The notes: generated by a model from the sequence alone, not told the origin. Counted from the stretch's first letter, positions 6,369-13,071 are shown. The stretch: DNA of 14,512 nucleotides from an uncultured Candidatus Saccharibacteria bacterium (GCA_947097085.1 CAMUQR010000015.1:1-14512), one strand, 5' to 3'. Numbers and translations are program-made.

Positions 6369-7955
6369 CTAATTTTTCACAAAAACTGTAATTTTGTCTT
6401 TATTGCCAGGGACTGATTTCACCCAGAACGGTGAGAGTTTAATTTCCACATCTTTAATACCCTCAATTGAGGTATAATGCGATTGCACATCACCCAAAGT
6501 CTTACCGCGTGCCTCTTCTTTGACCTGTTCTTTGTCAATGTCAGGACCAATTTGAGCCTGAGCCGACACACGCATTGAACCCTTGCCGTCTTTAAATACA
6601 AAGTCATTAAATACCACCTGATCAACGCCGGAATTGTAGACTTTTAGCTTAGTTTTGTCAGATTTATTGTCTTTAAGTGCGATATAGCCAATGTATTCCT
6701 CAAGGGTTTTCTTCGGCACGGCGCTGATTTGATATTCAACAATCTGTTCGAGTTTGACTTTGCCATCTTTAGCTTCCTCGTCAACTTTGACATTCGACAC
6801 CAGCTCGCCTTCTTTAGTAATTAAACTGTCTTTAATAATTACCATTGACGAGTCAAACTTATTGCGCAGTTCCTTGACAGCACTATCATGGCCGTCTTTT
6901 AATAGTTCAGTTTTAGCCTTGTCATAGTCCGCCTGGGTCATCACCCGAATCGTGCGCTCGCTACCGCCAGTCATAGCTGAACCGAGAGCCTCAATATGAG
7001 CCACGCCCTGAATAGAATACTTACGAGCATCGGCATTACATGACGGACCTGGCTTGGTCGATTTGACAGTGACTGTTGCCTTACCGGGCACGGCATCAGA
7101 CAGAGAAGCACCGCTTGGAGCAGGCACATTGACTGCCTCTTGCGAAGTATAAACACAACCGCCAGCTGAAAAACTCGTGCCAGCTGGAATGGTTTTTGCG
7201 CCAAGGTTAGAATTCAATAAAGTAATCGTACCACCAGCAGGGATTTTCAAATCTTTCGTGCCTGTCACTTCAAACTCATGTGAACGTTTGCGGTTAGATT
7301 TTTGGGTTTGAGCATAAATTAGATTTGTTTCAAACTTAGTTTGATCTGCTTGTTCAACAAAGCTAATGCTTGAGGAAATATTAACACCCTTAGTGTTAGT
7401 AATCAGCGTAATTTCGGCTCGTGGTGCAAAAATAATCGCCCACACCAAGAAACCGCCCAGTACTAACAGAGCTAGTCCGCCAATGAAGATTTTCTTGCGG
7501 AATTTGTCATAATTTGGGACTTTAATTTTAACTGGAGCGAGTTTATCAAAAGGTGTTTTCGCCTTAGTATCGCCACTCGAAGCTTCGATCTCTTCTTTAG
7601 ACATACCAGCGAGTTCACCAACACTGAGTTGCGCGCCGTCAATAATATCATCATCGCCGTCAATTTTGAGCGCTGGTATTTCGGGCATTTCTGGTTTAGA
7701 AGTGAGAGTTTTGGCGACTGGGATTTTAGCCACCGCCGACAGACGAATTAGCGCCTCTTGATTAGTAATAATCACCATCACTTTTTTAGCTTGTTTAGCG
7801 GCATGAGCTAATAATTGCAAATTAACCGCACTCTGTAAAATTCCAATCTGTTTTGGTGGCACTAGAGCGACGATTTTATGCTCAGTTTTTTTAATTTTAT
7901 CGATGATCGAAGTGACATCATCTTTAACGTCTATATAAATTACTTCTTTGGACAT
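6369..7955 (-). CDS. Single-span membrane protein with baseplate J-like extracytoplasmic region
   Basis: 528 residues with a three-part design. Residues 1-85 form a soluble alpha/beta, Rossmann-like domain; motifs include YIDVKDDVTSIIDKI and HKIVALVPP. An acidic linker follows (about 86-130), then one strongly hydrophobic membrane segment (about 156-177), then a large extracytoplasmic part (178-528). Residues 230-310 resemble the phage baseplate J-like pattern: IPAGG, TIPAGTSF, a VYTSQEAVNVPAP strand, then PGKATVTVKSTKPG. Two cysteines there (C267, C306) could form a disulphide. Proteins of this layout are common in Patescibacteria, annotated only as baseplate-J-like. The gene begins one base after the stop of the FtsA-like gene, implying translational coupling. 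By analogy with PilM-PilN, it may be the bitopic partner of the actin-like ATPase; that is inference. No signal peptidase site is evident. Confidence 0.85.
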   Translation of the reverse strand: MSKEVIYIDVKDDVTSIIDKIKKTEHKIVALVPPKQIGILQSAVNLQLLAHAAKQAKKVMVIITNQEALIRLSAVAKIPVAKTLTSKPEMPEIPALKIDGDDDIIDGAQLSVGELAGMSKEEIEASSGDTKAKTPFDKLAPVKIKVPNYDKFRKKIFIGGLALLVLGGFLVWAIIFAPRAEITLITNTKGVNISSSISFVEQADQTKFETNLIYAQTQKSNRKRSHEFEVTGTKDLKIPAGGTITLLNSNLGAKTIPAGTSFSAGGCVYTSQEAVNVPAPSGASLSDAVPGKATVTVKSTKPGPSCNADARKYSIQGVAHIEALGSAMTGGSERTIRVMTQADYDKAKTELLKDGHDSAVKELRNKFDSSMVIIKDSLITKEGELVSNVKVDEEAKDGKVKLEQIVEYQISAVPKKTLEEYIGYIALKDNKSDKTKLKVYNSGVDQVVFNDFVFKDGKGSMRVSAQAQIGPDIDKEQVKEEARGKTLGDVQSHYTSIEGIKDVEIKLSPFWVKSVPGNKDKITVFVKN

Positions 7956-7956
7956 G

Positions 7957-9228
7957 CTATATTCTCAAAAATTTATTAATCTTATCGCGTAGACCAGCCG
8001 CTTCGTCCGGTTCAATAGACATTGTATCACAGCCCACCCGAAGCAGTCCAACCGCCGTAATTAAGGTGTGATCATTGAGACTATCGGTCTCATCTTTTAC
8101 ACCAACCACATCTTTGAGCGAGATATGCTTAATCGTTGGCTGTTTGGTAAAAGGTAAATCTTCCGGCCATTTGTAGTCGGCTAGTTTTTCGACCATACCA
8201 ATCAAACTCGAACCACCACCGCACAACAAAATCTGATTTGGCAATTGATCAACCGAATCAAATTCACTCAGCGCCAATTCCACACCTGATAGCCAAACAG
8301 CAAGAGTTTTATTAACTGCCATTAGCGCATCTTGCTTGATGTCTTTTTTAATACGCTCATCAGCTAAGTTAATCTTCAAAGTCTCAGCTTCTTTATAACT
8401 CAAGTTTAAATCACCCGAAATAGTCTTCGTAAAGCTACGACCACCAATGCCAAACATCTTCGTGCCTTCAACACCGCCGTCATTTACCACGGCAATATCG
8501 GTCGTACCGCCACCAACATCGATTAGAATTGACGTAAAATGACTAGCTGAATCATTACCAATCACCGAGCGTGATACCGCAAACGGCTCTGCAGAAACTG
8601 CAATTAAGTCAAGATTTAATTCTTCGGCAACACGCTCCAACGCTCCGATATGCACCATTGGCGCACAGGCCGTATAAATCTGGATAGCCACATCACGCCC
8701 CTGAAAACCAATCGGGTTAGAGACCTTATAGCCATCAATATGAATCCCGACCAGTGCCGAGTTTACTAACTTCACTTCAACATTATCATTGCCAGTTTCG
8801 ATGGCAATTTGCTTCTGAGCTTTTTCCAGCGCCCGCTCCTGCACCTTATCAATAATAAAGTCCATCTCAGCTTCATCCAGCATCTTATCTGGTTGTGGTC
8901 GACGATACCGAATCGTGTGTGTCACACCTTTAACCAGTTCGCCAGCTATGCCCATCACAACTTTGGAAGCTTGAACATTAGCCTGTGCCTCAGCTTCGGA
9001 GACTGCGGCTTCACAGTTTTTGACAACGTTCGCGATGTCCGCAATTGCCCCAGCGTGCATATCATTTGGTTGTTGAGGTTTGCGACCCACCCCCACCACA
9101 GTGATTTGGTCGCCATCAAGTTTCGCCAGCAATGCCTTTACGCACTCTGTTCCGACATCTAGCGCCAATACAAAAGTTTCCTGAATCGGTGGCTCAGCCG
9201 ATTGTTTGGTGAGTTTTTTGAATATCAT
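7957..9228 (-). CDS. FtsA/PilM-family actin-like ATPase (cell division protein FtsA-like)
   Basis: About 423 residues with the full actin-fold signature. The phosphate-1 loop is ALDVGTECVK (22-31), an SHS2/1C-type domain spans about 86-170, the phosphate-2 loop is LIDVGGGTTDIAV (235-247), and the adenosine motif is LLCGGGSSLIGM (334-345). The N-terminal half matches FtsA in style (VVGVGRKP, a GAIADI block, AEAQANVQ, VMGIAGE). The C-terminus (GLRDKINKFLRI) could be the amphipathic membrane-targeting helix typical of FtsA. FtsA tethers FtsZ to the membrane; the related PilM anchors the type IV pilus inner-membrane complex. FtsA is slightly favoured, but the tight coupling to a bitopic protein keeps the PilM-like role open. 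I chose ATG at 9228. A TTG at 9246 is possible in frame, but neither has a Shine-Dalgarno, and a perfect TATAAT lies inside the extra codons. Confidence 0.85.
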   Translation of the reverse strand: MIFKKLTKQSAEPPIQETFVLALDVGTECVKALLAKLDGDQITVVGVGRKPQQPNDMHAGAIADIANVVKNCEAAVSEAEAQANVQASKVVMGIAGELVKGVTHTIRYRRPQPDKMLDEAEMDFIIDKVQERALEKAQKQIAIETGNDNVEVKLVNSALVGIHIDGYKVSNPIGFQGRDVAIQIYTACAPMVHIGALERVAEELNLDLIAVSAEPFAVSRSVIGNDSASHFTSILIDVGGGTTDIAVVNDGGVEGTKMFGIGGRSFTKTISGDLNLSYKEAETLKINLADERIKKDIKQDALMAVNKTLAVWLSGVELALSEFDSVDQLPNQILLCGGGSSLIGMVEKLADYKWPEDLPFTKQPTIKHISLKDVVGVKDETDSLNDHTLITAVGLLRVGCDTMSIEPDEAAGLRDKINKFLRI

Positions 9229-9234
9229 GGCTTC

Positions 9235-9240
9235 ATTATA
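9235..9240 (-). promoter_or_regulatory. Possible -10 element giving a leaderless FtsA-like mRNA
   Basis: TATAAT on the - strand ends six bases before the ATG at 9228, which would put the A of the start codon at or next to +1. There is no Shine-Dalgarno in front of this ATG. The -35 region is poor (about TTTATT at 17 bases), so the promoter call rests on the -10 and its spacing. Confidence 0.4.
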
Positions 9241-9293
9241 TAACAATTATGCTTAGAAATAAACCTTTTTCTTGTCAGGTTAAGCGCGAAAGA

Positions 9294-11171
9294 CTATTTT
9301 AAAACAGCTTTAATACGACGAATTCCAGCTGCCGATGATTGTTCCTTGACGATTGTAAACTTCTCGCCGTTTGGCGCAATTTCACCAGTGTTTTTAACAT
9401 GAGGTCCACCACAAATTTCGTAGCTAAACCGCTGTTCGCCTTCACCAACTTGATAAACCTTAACACGATCACCATATCGCTCTTCAAAACTGCCATGCGC
9501 ACCAGCCCGCTTCGCTTCTTCAATTGACATTTCACTAAACGATATTGGCAATTTATCAGCAATCGCCTGGTTGACGAGCTGTTCGACCTGTGCAATCTGT
9601 TCTGGCGTCATTTTTTCATCATAGTTAAAGTCAAATCGAGCGCGTTCATTTGTAATATTCGAGCCTTTTTGCTCAACTTGATCGCCCAAAACCCGCTTCA
9701 GTGCCGATAGCAACAAGTGGGTCGCGGTATGATAACGCAATTGCAAATCACTCTGACCTTCCAGACCACCCTTAAACATACCTTTTGAGGCAGTTTGTGA
9801 GCGCTGGCGTTGTTCGGCCATGCTTTGATCAAAACCAACTCGCCAGTTTTCTTCCACAGCAATGCCTTGTTTTTCGGCATATTCTACGCTTAATTCTGGC
9901 GGGAAGCCATACGAATCATACAGTTTGAAAATTTGCGCACCATTTAAGGTATCAACGGCCATTTTTTGCAACTCAGTCACACCTTTTCTGAGTGTCTGAC
10001 GAAAGGCTTTTTCTTCTTTCATTAGCACTGTTAAGACTACATCGCGCGCTTCCACCACTTCTGGATAATCAGTAGCATATAATTCCACCACCACTGGTAC
10101 AATTTGCTCTAAAAAGTTTTGTTCAATGCCCAGGTCAAACGCTTTAACCAGCGCCCGACGCACCAACCGACGCATCACATAGCCATGTTCTTTATTGCTC
10201 GGCACACAACCATCAACCGCCAAAAAAACCGCACTCCGCAAGTGATCAGCAATCACTCGCATTGACGCCGTATGTTCAGCGTAAGTTTTGCCACTAATAC
10301 GTTCTAGCGCCTCGATAATTGGCCACAACAAGCTACCTTGAAAGACATCAGGACTGTTAAGCTTGGCAGCCGTGATGCGTTCGAGTCCACCACCGAAGTC
10401 AACGTTTTTATGCTCTAACGGTTCAAAACTGCCATCTTCCAAGCGTCGATATTCCATAAACACTTGATTACCAATTTCCATAAAACGTCCGCTATCGCTA
10501 GCTGGATGAGCCTGTCCATAGCTCGGGTCGTGATTTTCTTCGCCAAAATCATAAAACACCTCACTATCTGGACCGCACGGATCACCAATCGGAGTCTTGT
10601 CCAGTCGTCCGCCTCGGCTCCACCAGTTTTCACCATCATCATAAAAGAAAATTCGTCCGCCCTGCATGCCATCGCGGTCGCCGTTCTCCGCCGAGCCAAT
10701 TTCCACAATTTTGGCTTCAACACCTGCCTCAGCAAACACTTGTTGCCAGATTTGTGCCGCCGTATCATCGCGTGGAATGCCATACTTCGCGTCACCGATA
10801 AAACACGTTACGTAGATTTTATGTGGATCCAGCCCAACTTCTTGAGTCAAAAACTCAAAAAACCAACGAATCTGTTGTTCCTTAAAATAATCACCCAAAC
10901 TCCAGTTGCCAAGCATTTCAAAAAAAGTCGTATGACGATTATCGCCCACGTCCTCAATATCTTGCGAGCGCAAGCAAGTTTGGCTATCGGTCAGACGCTG
11001 ACCAGCTGGATGAGTTTTGCCGAGCAGATATGGCAACAGCGGTTGCATACCCGATCCAGTAAACAACGTTGTCGGATCATCCTGTAATAAAAGTTTAGCG
11101 CGAGGAATAATTACATGCCCTCGACTTTCAAAAAATTCCAGATATTTTTGGCGGATTTGTTGTGCATTCAT
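9294..11171 (-). CDS. alaS: Alanyl-tRNA synthetase, short form lacking the C-terminal domain
   Basis: Charges tRNA-Ala with alanine. The 625-residue protein starts with the class II catalytic core (about 1-240; DDPTTLFTGSGMQPL, FFEMLGNWSLGDYF, and RFMEIGNQVFMEY near 229-241). The tRNA-recognition helical region follows (to about 460), then the editing (SAD) domain. The four zinc ligands of the editing site are intact: H481 and H485 in HTATH, C587 and H591 in CGGPH. The protein stops at GIRRIKAVLK, exactly at the end of the editing domain. The oligomerising DHHA1/C-Ala domain of the usual ~870-residue enzyme is absent. The stop is a clean TAG and no C-Ala-like continuation is seen in the 65 bases before the FtsA-like gene, so this looks like natural architecture and not a frameshift. 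Short AlaRS forms occur in reduced genomes. No Shine-Dalgarno precedes the ATG. Confidence 0.95.
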   Translation of the reverse strand: MNAQQIRQKYLEFFESRGHVIIPRAKLLLQDDPTTLFTGSGMQPLLPYLLGKTHPAGQRLTDSQTCLRSQDIEDVGDNRHTTFFEMLGNWSLGDYFKEQQIRWFFEFLTQEVGLDPHKIYVTCFIGDAKYGIPRDDTAAQIWQQVFAEAGVEAKIVEIGSAENGDRDGMQGGRIFFYDDGENWWSRGGRLDKTPIGDPCGPDSEVFYDFGEENHDPSYGQAHPASDSGRFMEIGNQVFMEYRRLEDGSFEPLEHKNVDFGGGLERITAAKLNSPDVFQGSLLWPIIEALERISGKTYAEHTASMRVIADHLRSAVFLAVDGCVPSNKEHGYVMRRLVRRALVKAFDLGIEQNFLEQIVPVVVELYATDYPEVVEARDVVLTVLMKEEKAFRQTLRKGVTELQKMAVDTLNGAQIFKLYDSYGFPPELSVEYAEKQGIAVEENWRVGFDQSMAEQRQRSQTASKGMFKGGLEGQSDLQLRYHTATHLLLSALKRVLGDQVEQKGSNITNERARFDFNYDEKMTPEQIAQVEQLVNQAIADKLPISFSEMSIEEAKRAGAHGSFEERYGDRVKVYQVGEGEQRFSYEICGGPHVKNTGEIAPNGEKFTIVKEQSSAAGIRRIKAVLK

Positions 11172-11178
11172 AAGAGAT

Positions 11179-11184
11179 ATTTTA
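11179..11184 (-). promoter_or_regulatory. Possible -10 element close to the alaS start
   Basis: TAAAAT on the - strand lies seven bases before the alaS ATG, again without a Shine-Dalgarno between. A good -35 is not visible; the area upstream is a T-run. It could drive a leaderless or near-leaderless alaS transcript that continues through the ruvX-mltG block, but evidence is limited to position and sequence. Confidence 0.3.
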
Positions 11185-11253
11185 GCATTTTTACCATAAA
11201 AAAGCTAATTCAGACCCCTCTAATTGATCAAACTAATCCATTTTCTTTTAATA

Positions 11254-11282
11254 TTGCAGCTACGTGGTATTTATCGTACAAT
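11254..11282 (+). promoter_or_regulatory. Promoter of the first orphan gene
   Basis: TTGCAG (11254-11259) and TACAAT (11277-11282) are spaced by 17 bases. Transcription would start near 11289, giving a leader of about 24 bases that carries the consensus ribosome binding site AGGAGG (11303-11308). It lies in the 141-base gap between the divergent alaS and orphan gene. Confidence 0.65.
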
Positions 11283-11312
11283 ACAAATACCTAATTAATG
11301 TTAGGAGGAATT

Positions 11313-11765
11313 ATGGACGGCAGCTATAAACAAATCAATTGTTTAACAGATTTAGTTTATTTGATTCATATCTACAAAAGCCAAACTCAATTACTTAATA
11401 AGCTGGATAAATTACTAATGCTAATACTGGAAAATAACATTTTATGTTATGGCACGGATTTAATTATCCTCAGTGAAAAAATCGAACAGATTTCCGGTAA
11501 TCACGACTCTACTTATGATCTATTATCAATCAATGGATCACCTGTTGGTATTCTGGATTTTACTCCAGTTCCTTTTAACAATACCAAACCCCAGAAAATT
11601 CATGGATTGTTTAAACTTTTAAATTTTTTATTTAACAATACTGATGATGATCAAGCTCAATCAGCATTACGACATATTACACAAGAACTTATCTCCGCTC
11701 GTGTCAATGATGCTGATAATAATCTCAGCACATTAATAAAATCTAATTTTAACAAAAATAATTAA
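11313..11765 (+). CDS. Hypothetical protein, first gene of the AT-rich island
   Basis: I do not recognise this 150-residue protein. The start at 11313 is chosen because a perfect AGGAGG ends four bases before it; an in-frame ATG at 11298 lies upstream of that site and is unlikely to be used. The N-terminal third is rich in Leu/Ile and charged residues and looks helical (about residues 10-55). The middle holds a short strand-like stretch (SINGSPVGILDFTPVPF), and the C-terminus is polar and Asn/Asp-rich. No signal peptide or membrane segment is clear. Base composition is visibly more AT-rich than alaS and mnmA on either side. It has its own promoter and an intrinsic terminator, so it is a single-gene unit. 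The good start signals and clean ends argue for a real gene. Confidence 0.75.
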   Translation: MDGSYKQINCLTDLVYLIHIYKSQTQLLNKLDKLLMLILENNILCYGTDLIILSEKIEQISGNHDSTYDLLSINGSPVGILDFTPVPFNNTKPQKIHGLFKLLNFLFNNTDDDQAQSALRHITQELISARVNDADNNLSTLIKSNFNKNN

Positions 11766-11786
11766 TCTCTTGCTATGATTCGCATC

Positions 11787-11811
11787 AAACACCAGCTCAG
11801 CTGGTGTTTTT
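11787..11811 (+). terminator. Intrinsic terminator of the first orphan gene (copy 1 of a repeated hairpin)
   Basis: AAACACCAGC (11787-11796) pairs with GCTGGTGTTT (11800-11809) around TCA and is followed by T's to 11811. The 26 bases 11787-11812 recur identically at 12401-12426 after the next gene. Confidence 0.9.
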
Positions 11812-11822
11812 AAAAGCTAGCT

Positions 11823-11851
11823 TTGACATTAAGCTCCGCAACCTATACAAT
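11823..11851 (+). promoter_or_regulatory. Consensus promoter of the second orphan gene with overlapping inverted repeat
   Basis: A perfect TTGACA (11823-11828) and TACAAT (11846-11851) are 17 bases apart, the best promoter match in the window. A 7-bp inverted repeat, TGACATT (11824-11830) with AATGTCA (11849-11855), overlaps both hexamers, a layout that could serve as a repressor operator. The leader, from about 11858, contains a perfect 16-base A/T palindrome (11863-11878) before the ribosome binding site. Confidence 0.75.
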
Positions 11852-11908
11852 GTCATCAACTTATTTTTTTAAAAAAATCGCACATTAATAAAGAGAGGGT
11901 GATATTTA

Positions 11909-12391
11909 ATGCTAAATATTATTAGGAAATTATTTGCGCTATTTAATGGCGCAAATAATCACTATACTTATAACATAACGTATGCCATACACAATAAAGG
12001 TATTCCAGAAGCTACATTACAAATTTTCACTTATGATATTCCAAAACCAATTAGAACATCAGCGTCTTGGAGAGAATTGCTCGACGACGTTAGCCTTCAT
12101 TCACTCTACAACCCGCGACGAGCAGAATATGCCAGCACTCGTCTAGTACAAGTTAGCCTTTCGAGAGGTTCCAAACCCCTCAAACAACGCGCGAGCACAT
12201 ACAGTTATTTCATACGGTATGGGTTTCGCGAGGAAGGCAAAATCAAAAGCACTGATTACGTTTATTTAAATACAAATAATAAACTAATGGAAGTGCAAGA
12301 TGCTATGCGCGAATTAAAACCTTTATTGCCAGTCTACGAAGGCACAAAACATAGGGAACTGATAATCATAGCTTATAACCGCCTCGCTTAG
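11909..12391 (+). CDS. Hypothetical protein, second gene of the AT-rich island
   Basis: I do not recognise this 160-residue protein. The start is supported by AGAGGGTGAT (11894-11903), a one-mismatch copy of the extended Shine-Dalgarno. A short hydrophobic/basic N-terminus (MLNIIRKLFALF) is too brief for a clear membrane anchor but could be an amphipathic helix. The rest alternates strand-like stretches (YTYNITYAIHN, EATLQIFTYDI, TRLVQVSLSRG, STYSYFIRYGF) with basic residues, suggesting a small beta-rich protein. A Pro-Leu-rich helix and ELIIIAYNRLA close it. No catalytic motif stands out. Codons 7-17 encode a perfect 11-bp inverted repeat. Like its neighbour it is AT-rich, has its own consensus promoter and ends in the same terminator sequence. 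The signals make it a credible gene; function unknown. Confidence 0.75.
   Translation: MLNIIRKLFALFNGANNHYTYNITYAIHNKGIPEATLQIFTYDIPKPIRTSASWRELLDDVSLHSLYNPRRAEYASTRLVQVSLSRGSKPLKQRASTYSYFIRYGFREEGKIKSTDYVYLNTNNKLMEVQDAMRELKPLLPVYEGTKHRELIIIAYNRLA
11929..11959 (+). repeat. Perfect 11-bp inverted repeat inside the second orphan gene
   Basis: ATTATTTGCGC (11929-11939) and GCGCAAATAAT (11949-11959) are exact reverse complements with a 9-base loop. It sits 20 bases after the A of the start codon, where mRNA structure affects early translation, or it could be a protein-binding site. Confidence 0.75.
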
Positions 12392-12399
12392 AACATTTC

Positions 12400-12425
12400 A
12401 AAACACCAGCTCAGCTGGTGTTTTT
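12400..12425. terminator. Bidirectional intrinsic terminator (copy 2 of the repeated hairpin)
   Basis: AAACACCAGC (12401-12410) and GCTGGTGTTT (12414-12423) form a 10-bp stem around TCA. T's follow on the + strand to 12425, and an A-run on the left supplies a short T-run for the - strand. It sits between the convergent second orphan gene and the DUF898-like gene and can serve both. Confidence 0.85.
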
Positions 12426-12430
12426 ATCTT

Positions 12431-13033
12431 TTAGGCTTCGTGGGTATGTTCAACAATCCAAGCTGTCATATTGCGCACCGCCCAGATTGAGTAAATCCCC
12501 AAAGTGATAATCGAAAACAGCATCCACTTAATCCAATTCACAAATAACTCGCCGCCCTTACCATCAAATCGCAACTGGCGACCATTGATGTAAGTAGCAC
12601 TAGCCATTGCTCGCATCTGCCAACACGCCAACCAAGGATAGGCAATTCCGAAGGTGCAAACTGTACCGATCGCCAACGCGATTGTATAAGCAAACATTTC
12701 GATAGCCGACATCTTAAATTCTGAATTCAAAACCATAGCTAATGGCGCTGGCGTCGGAGCTGATGAATACGTATTATCCGTAGCATTTGAAGCAGTTGTA
12801 TTGCTATCAGCCGAGGTGTTAGAAGAACTTGAAAATTGATTTTTCAAATCCTCAAAAGATTGCGAAGCGCTTTGCTCAATGACGCTTGCCTGTTCTTTAA
12901 TTACCTGTGACAAACTATCGCCGAACGCTTTGACTTTATCAGAAGCTGGTGTACTAGAGGTCGTCTGATTGAAATTGGTTTGGCTTGAATGTTCCTGGTT
13001 AGTATTTTCTTGGTTAAAATTATCTTGATTCAT
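12431..13033 (-). CDS. DUF898 (YjgN-like) small membrane protein with disordered N-terminus
   Basis: A 200-residue protein. Residues 1-97 are low-complexity and rich in Asn, Gln, Ser and Thr, opening with repeated NFNQ/NQE-like units, and are probably disordered apart from a possible helix at about 32-66. The C-terminal half has two hydrophobic segments (about 110-133 and 163-186). It also has the DUF898-like pattern LRFDGKGGELFVNWIKW, then ITLGIYSIWAVRNM and a terminal HTHE. Two half-repeats seem present: FGIAYPWLACWQMRAM (about 128-143) parallels LGIYSIWAVRNM. The family's function is not established. The start is supported by GAGGAA a few bases upstream. The gene follows mnmA on the same strand but has a promoter inside the mnmA 3' end, and it ends at the shared terminator. 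Confidence 0.75.
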   Translation of the reverse strand: MNQDNFNQENTNQEHSSQTNFNQTTSSTPASDKVKAFGDSLSQVIKEQASVIEQSASQSFEDLKNQFSSSSNTSADSNTTASNATDNTYSSAPTPAPLAMVLNSEFKMSAIEMFAYTIALAIGTVCTFGIAYPWLACWQMRAMASATYINGRQLRFDGKGGELFVNWIKWMLFSIITLGIYSIWAVRNMTAWIVEHTHEA

Positions 13034-13071
13034 AAATTCCTCGTATCATGTTTATGGTTTAATTCTGGCTT

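Noticed and set aside
8809..9162. A 117-codon + strand frame opposite the FtsA-like gene
   Set aside because: It is antisense to conserved FtsA motifs with no ribosome binding site or promoter, so it is treated as a shadow.
9229..9246. TTG start adding six residues to the FtsA-like protein
   Set aside because: There is no Shine-Dalgarno at usable distance, and the extra codons contain a perfect TATAAT better explained as a -10 element.
10464..11087. A 207-codon open frame on the + strand opposite alaS
   Set aside because: It is fully antisense to the well-supported alaS catalytic core, has no ribosome binding site, and its translation lacks any domain pattern. It is a shadow of alaS codon bias.
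11298..11312. Upstream ATG of the first orphan gene (five extra codons)
   Set aside because: The consensus AGGAGG lies inside those codons and points to the ATG at 11313.
11863..11878. A/T palindrome (seven T's then seven A's) as an operator or terminator
   Set aside because: It is pure A/T with no GC stem, and similar T-A runs occur elsewhere in leaders here. It is most likely composition or a general upstream enhancer of translation.
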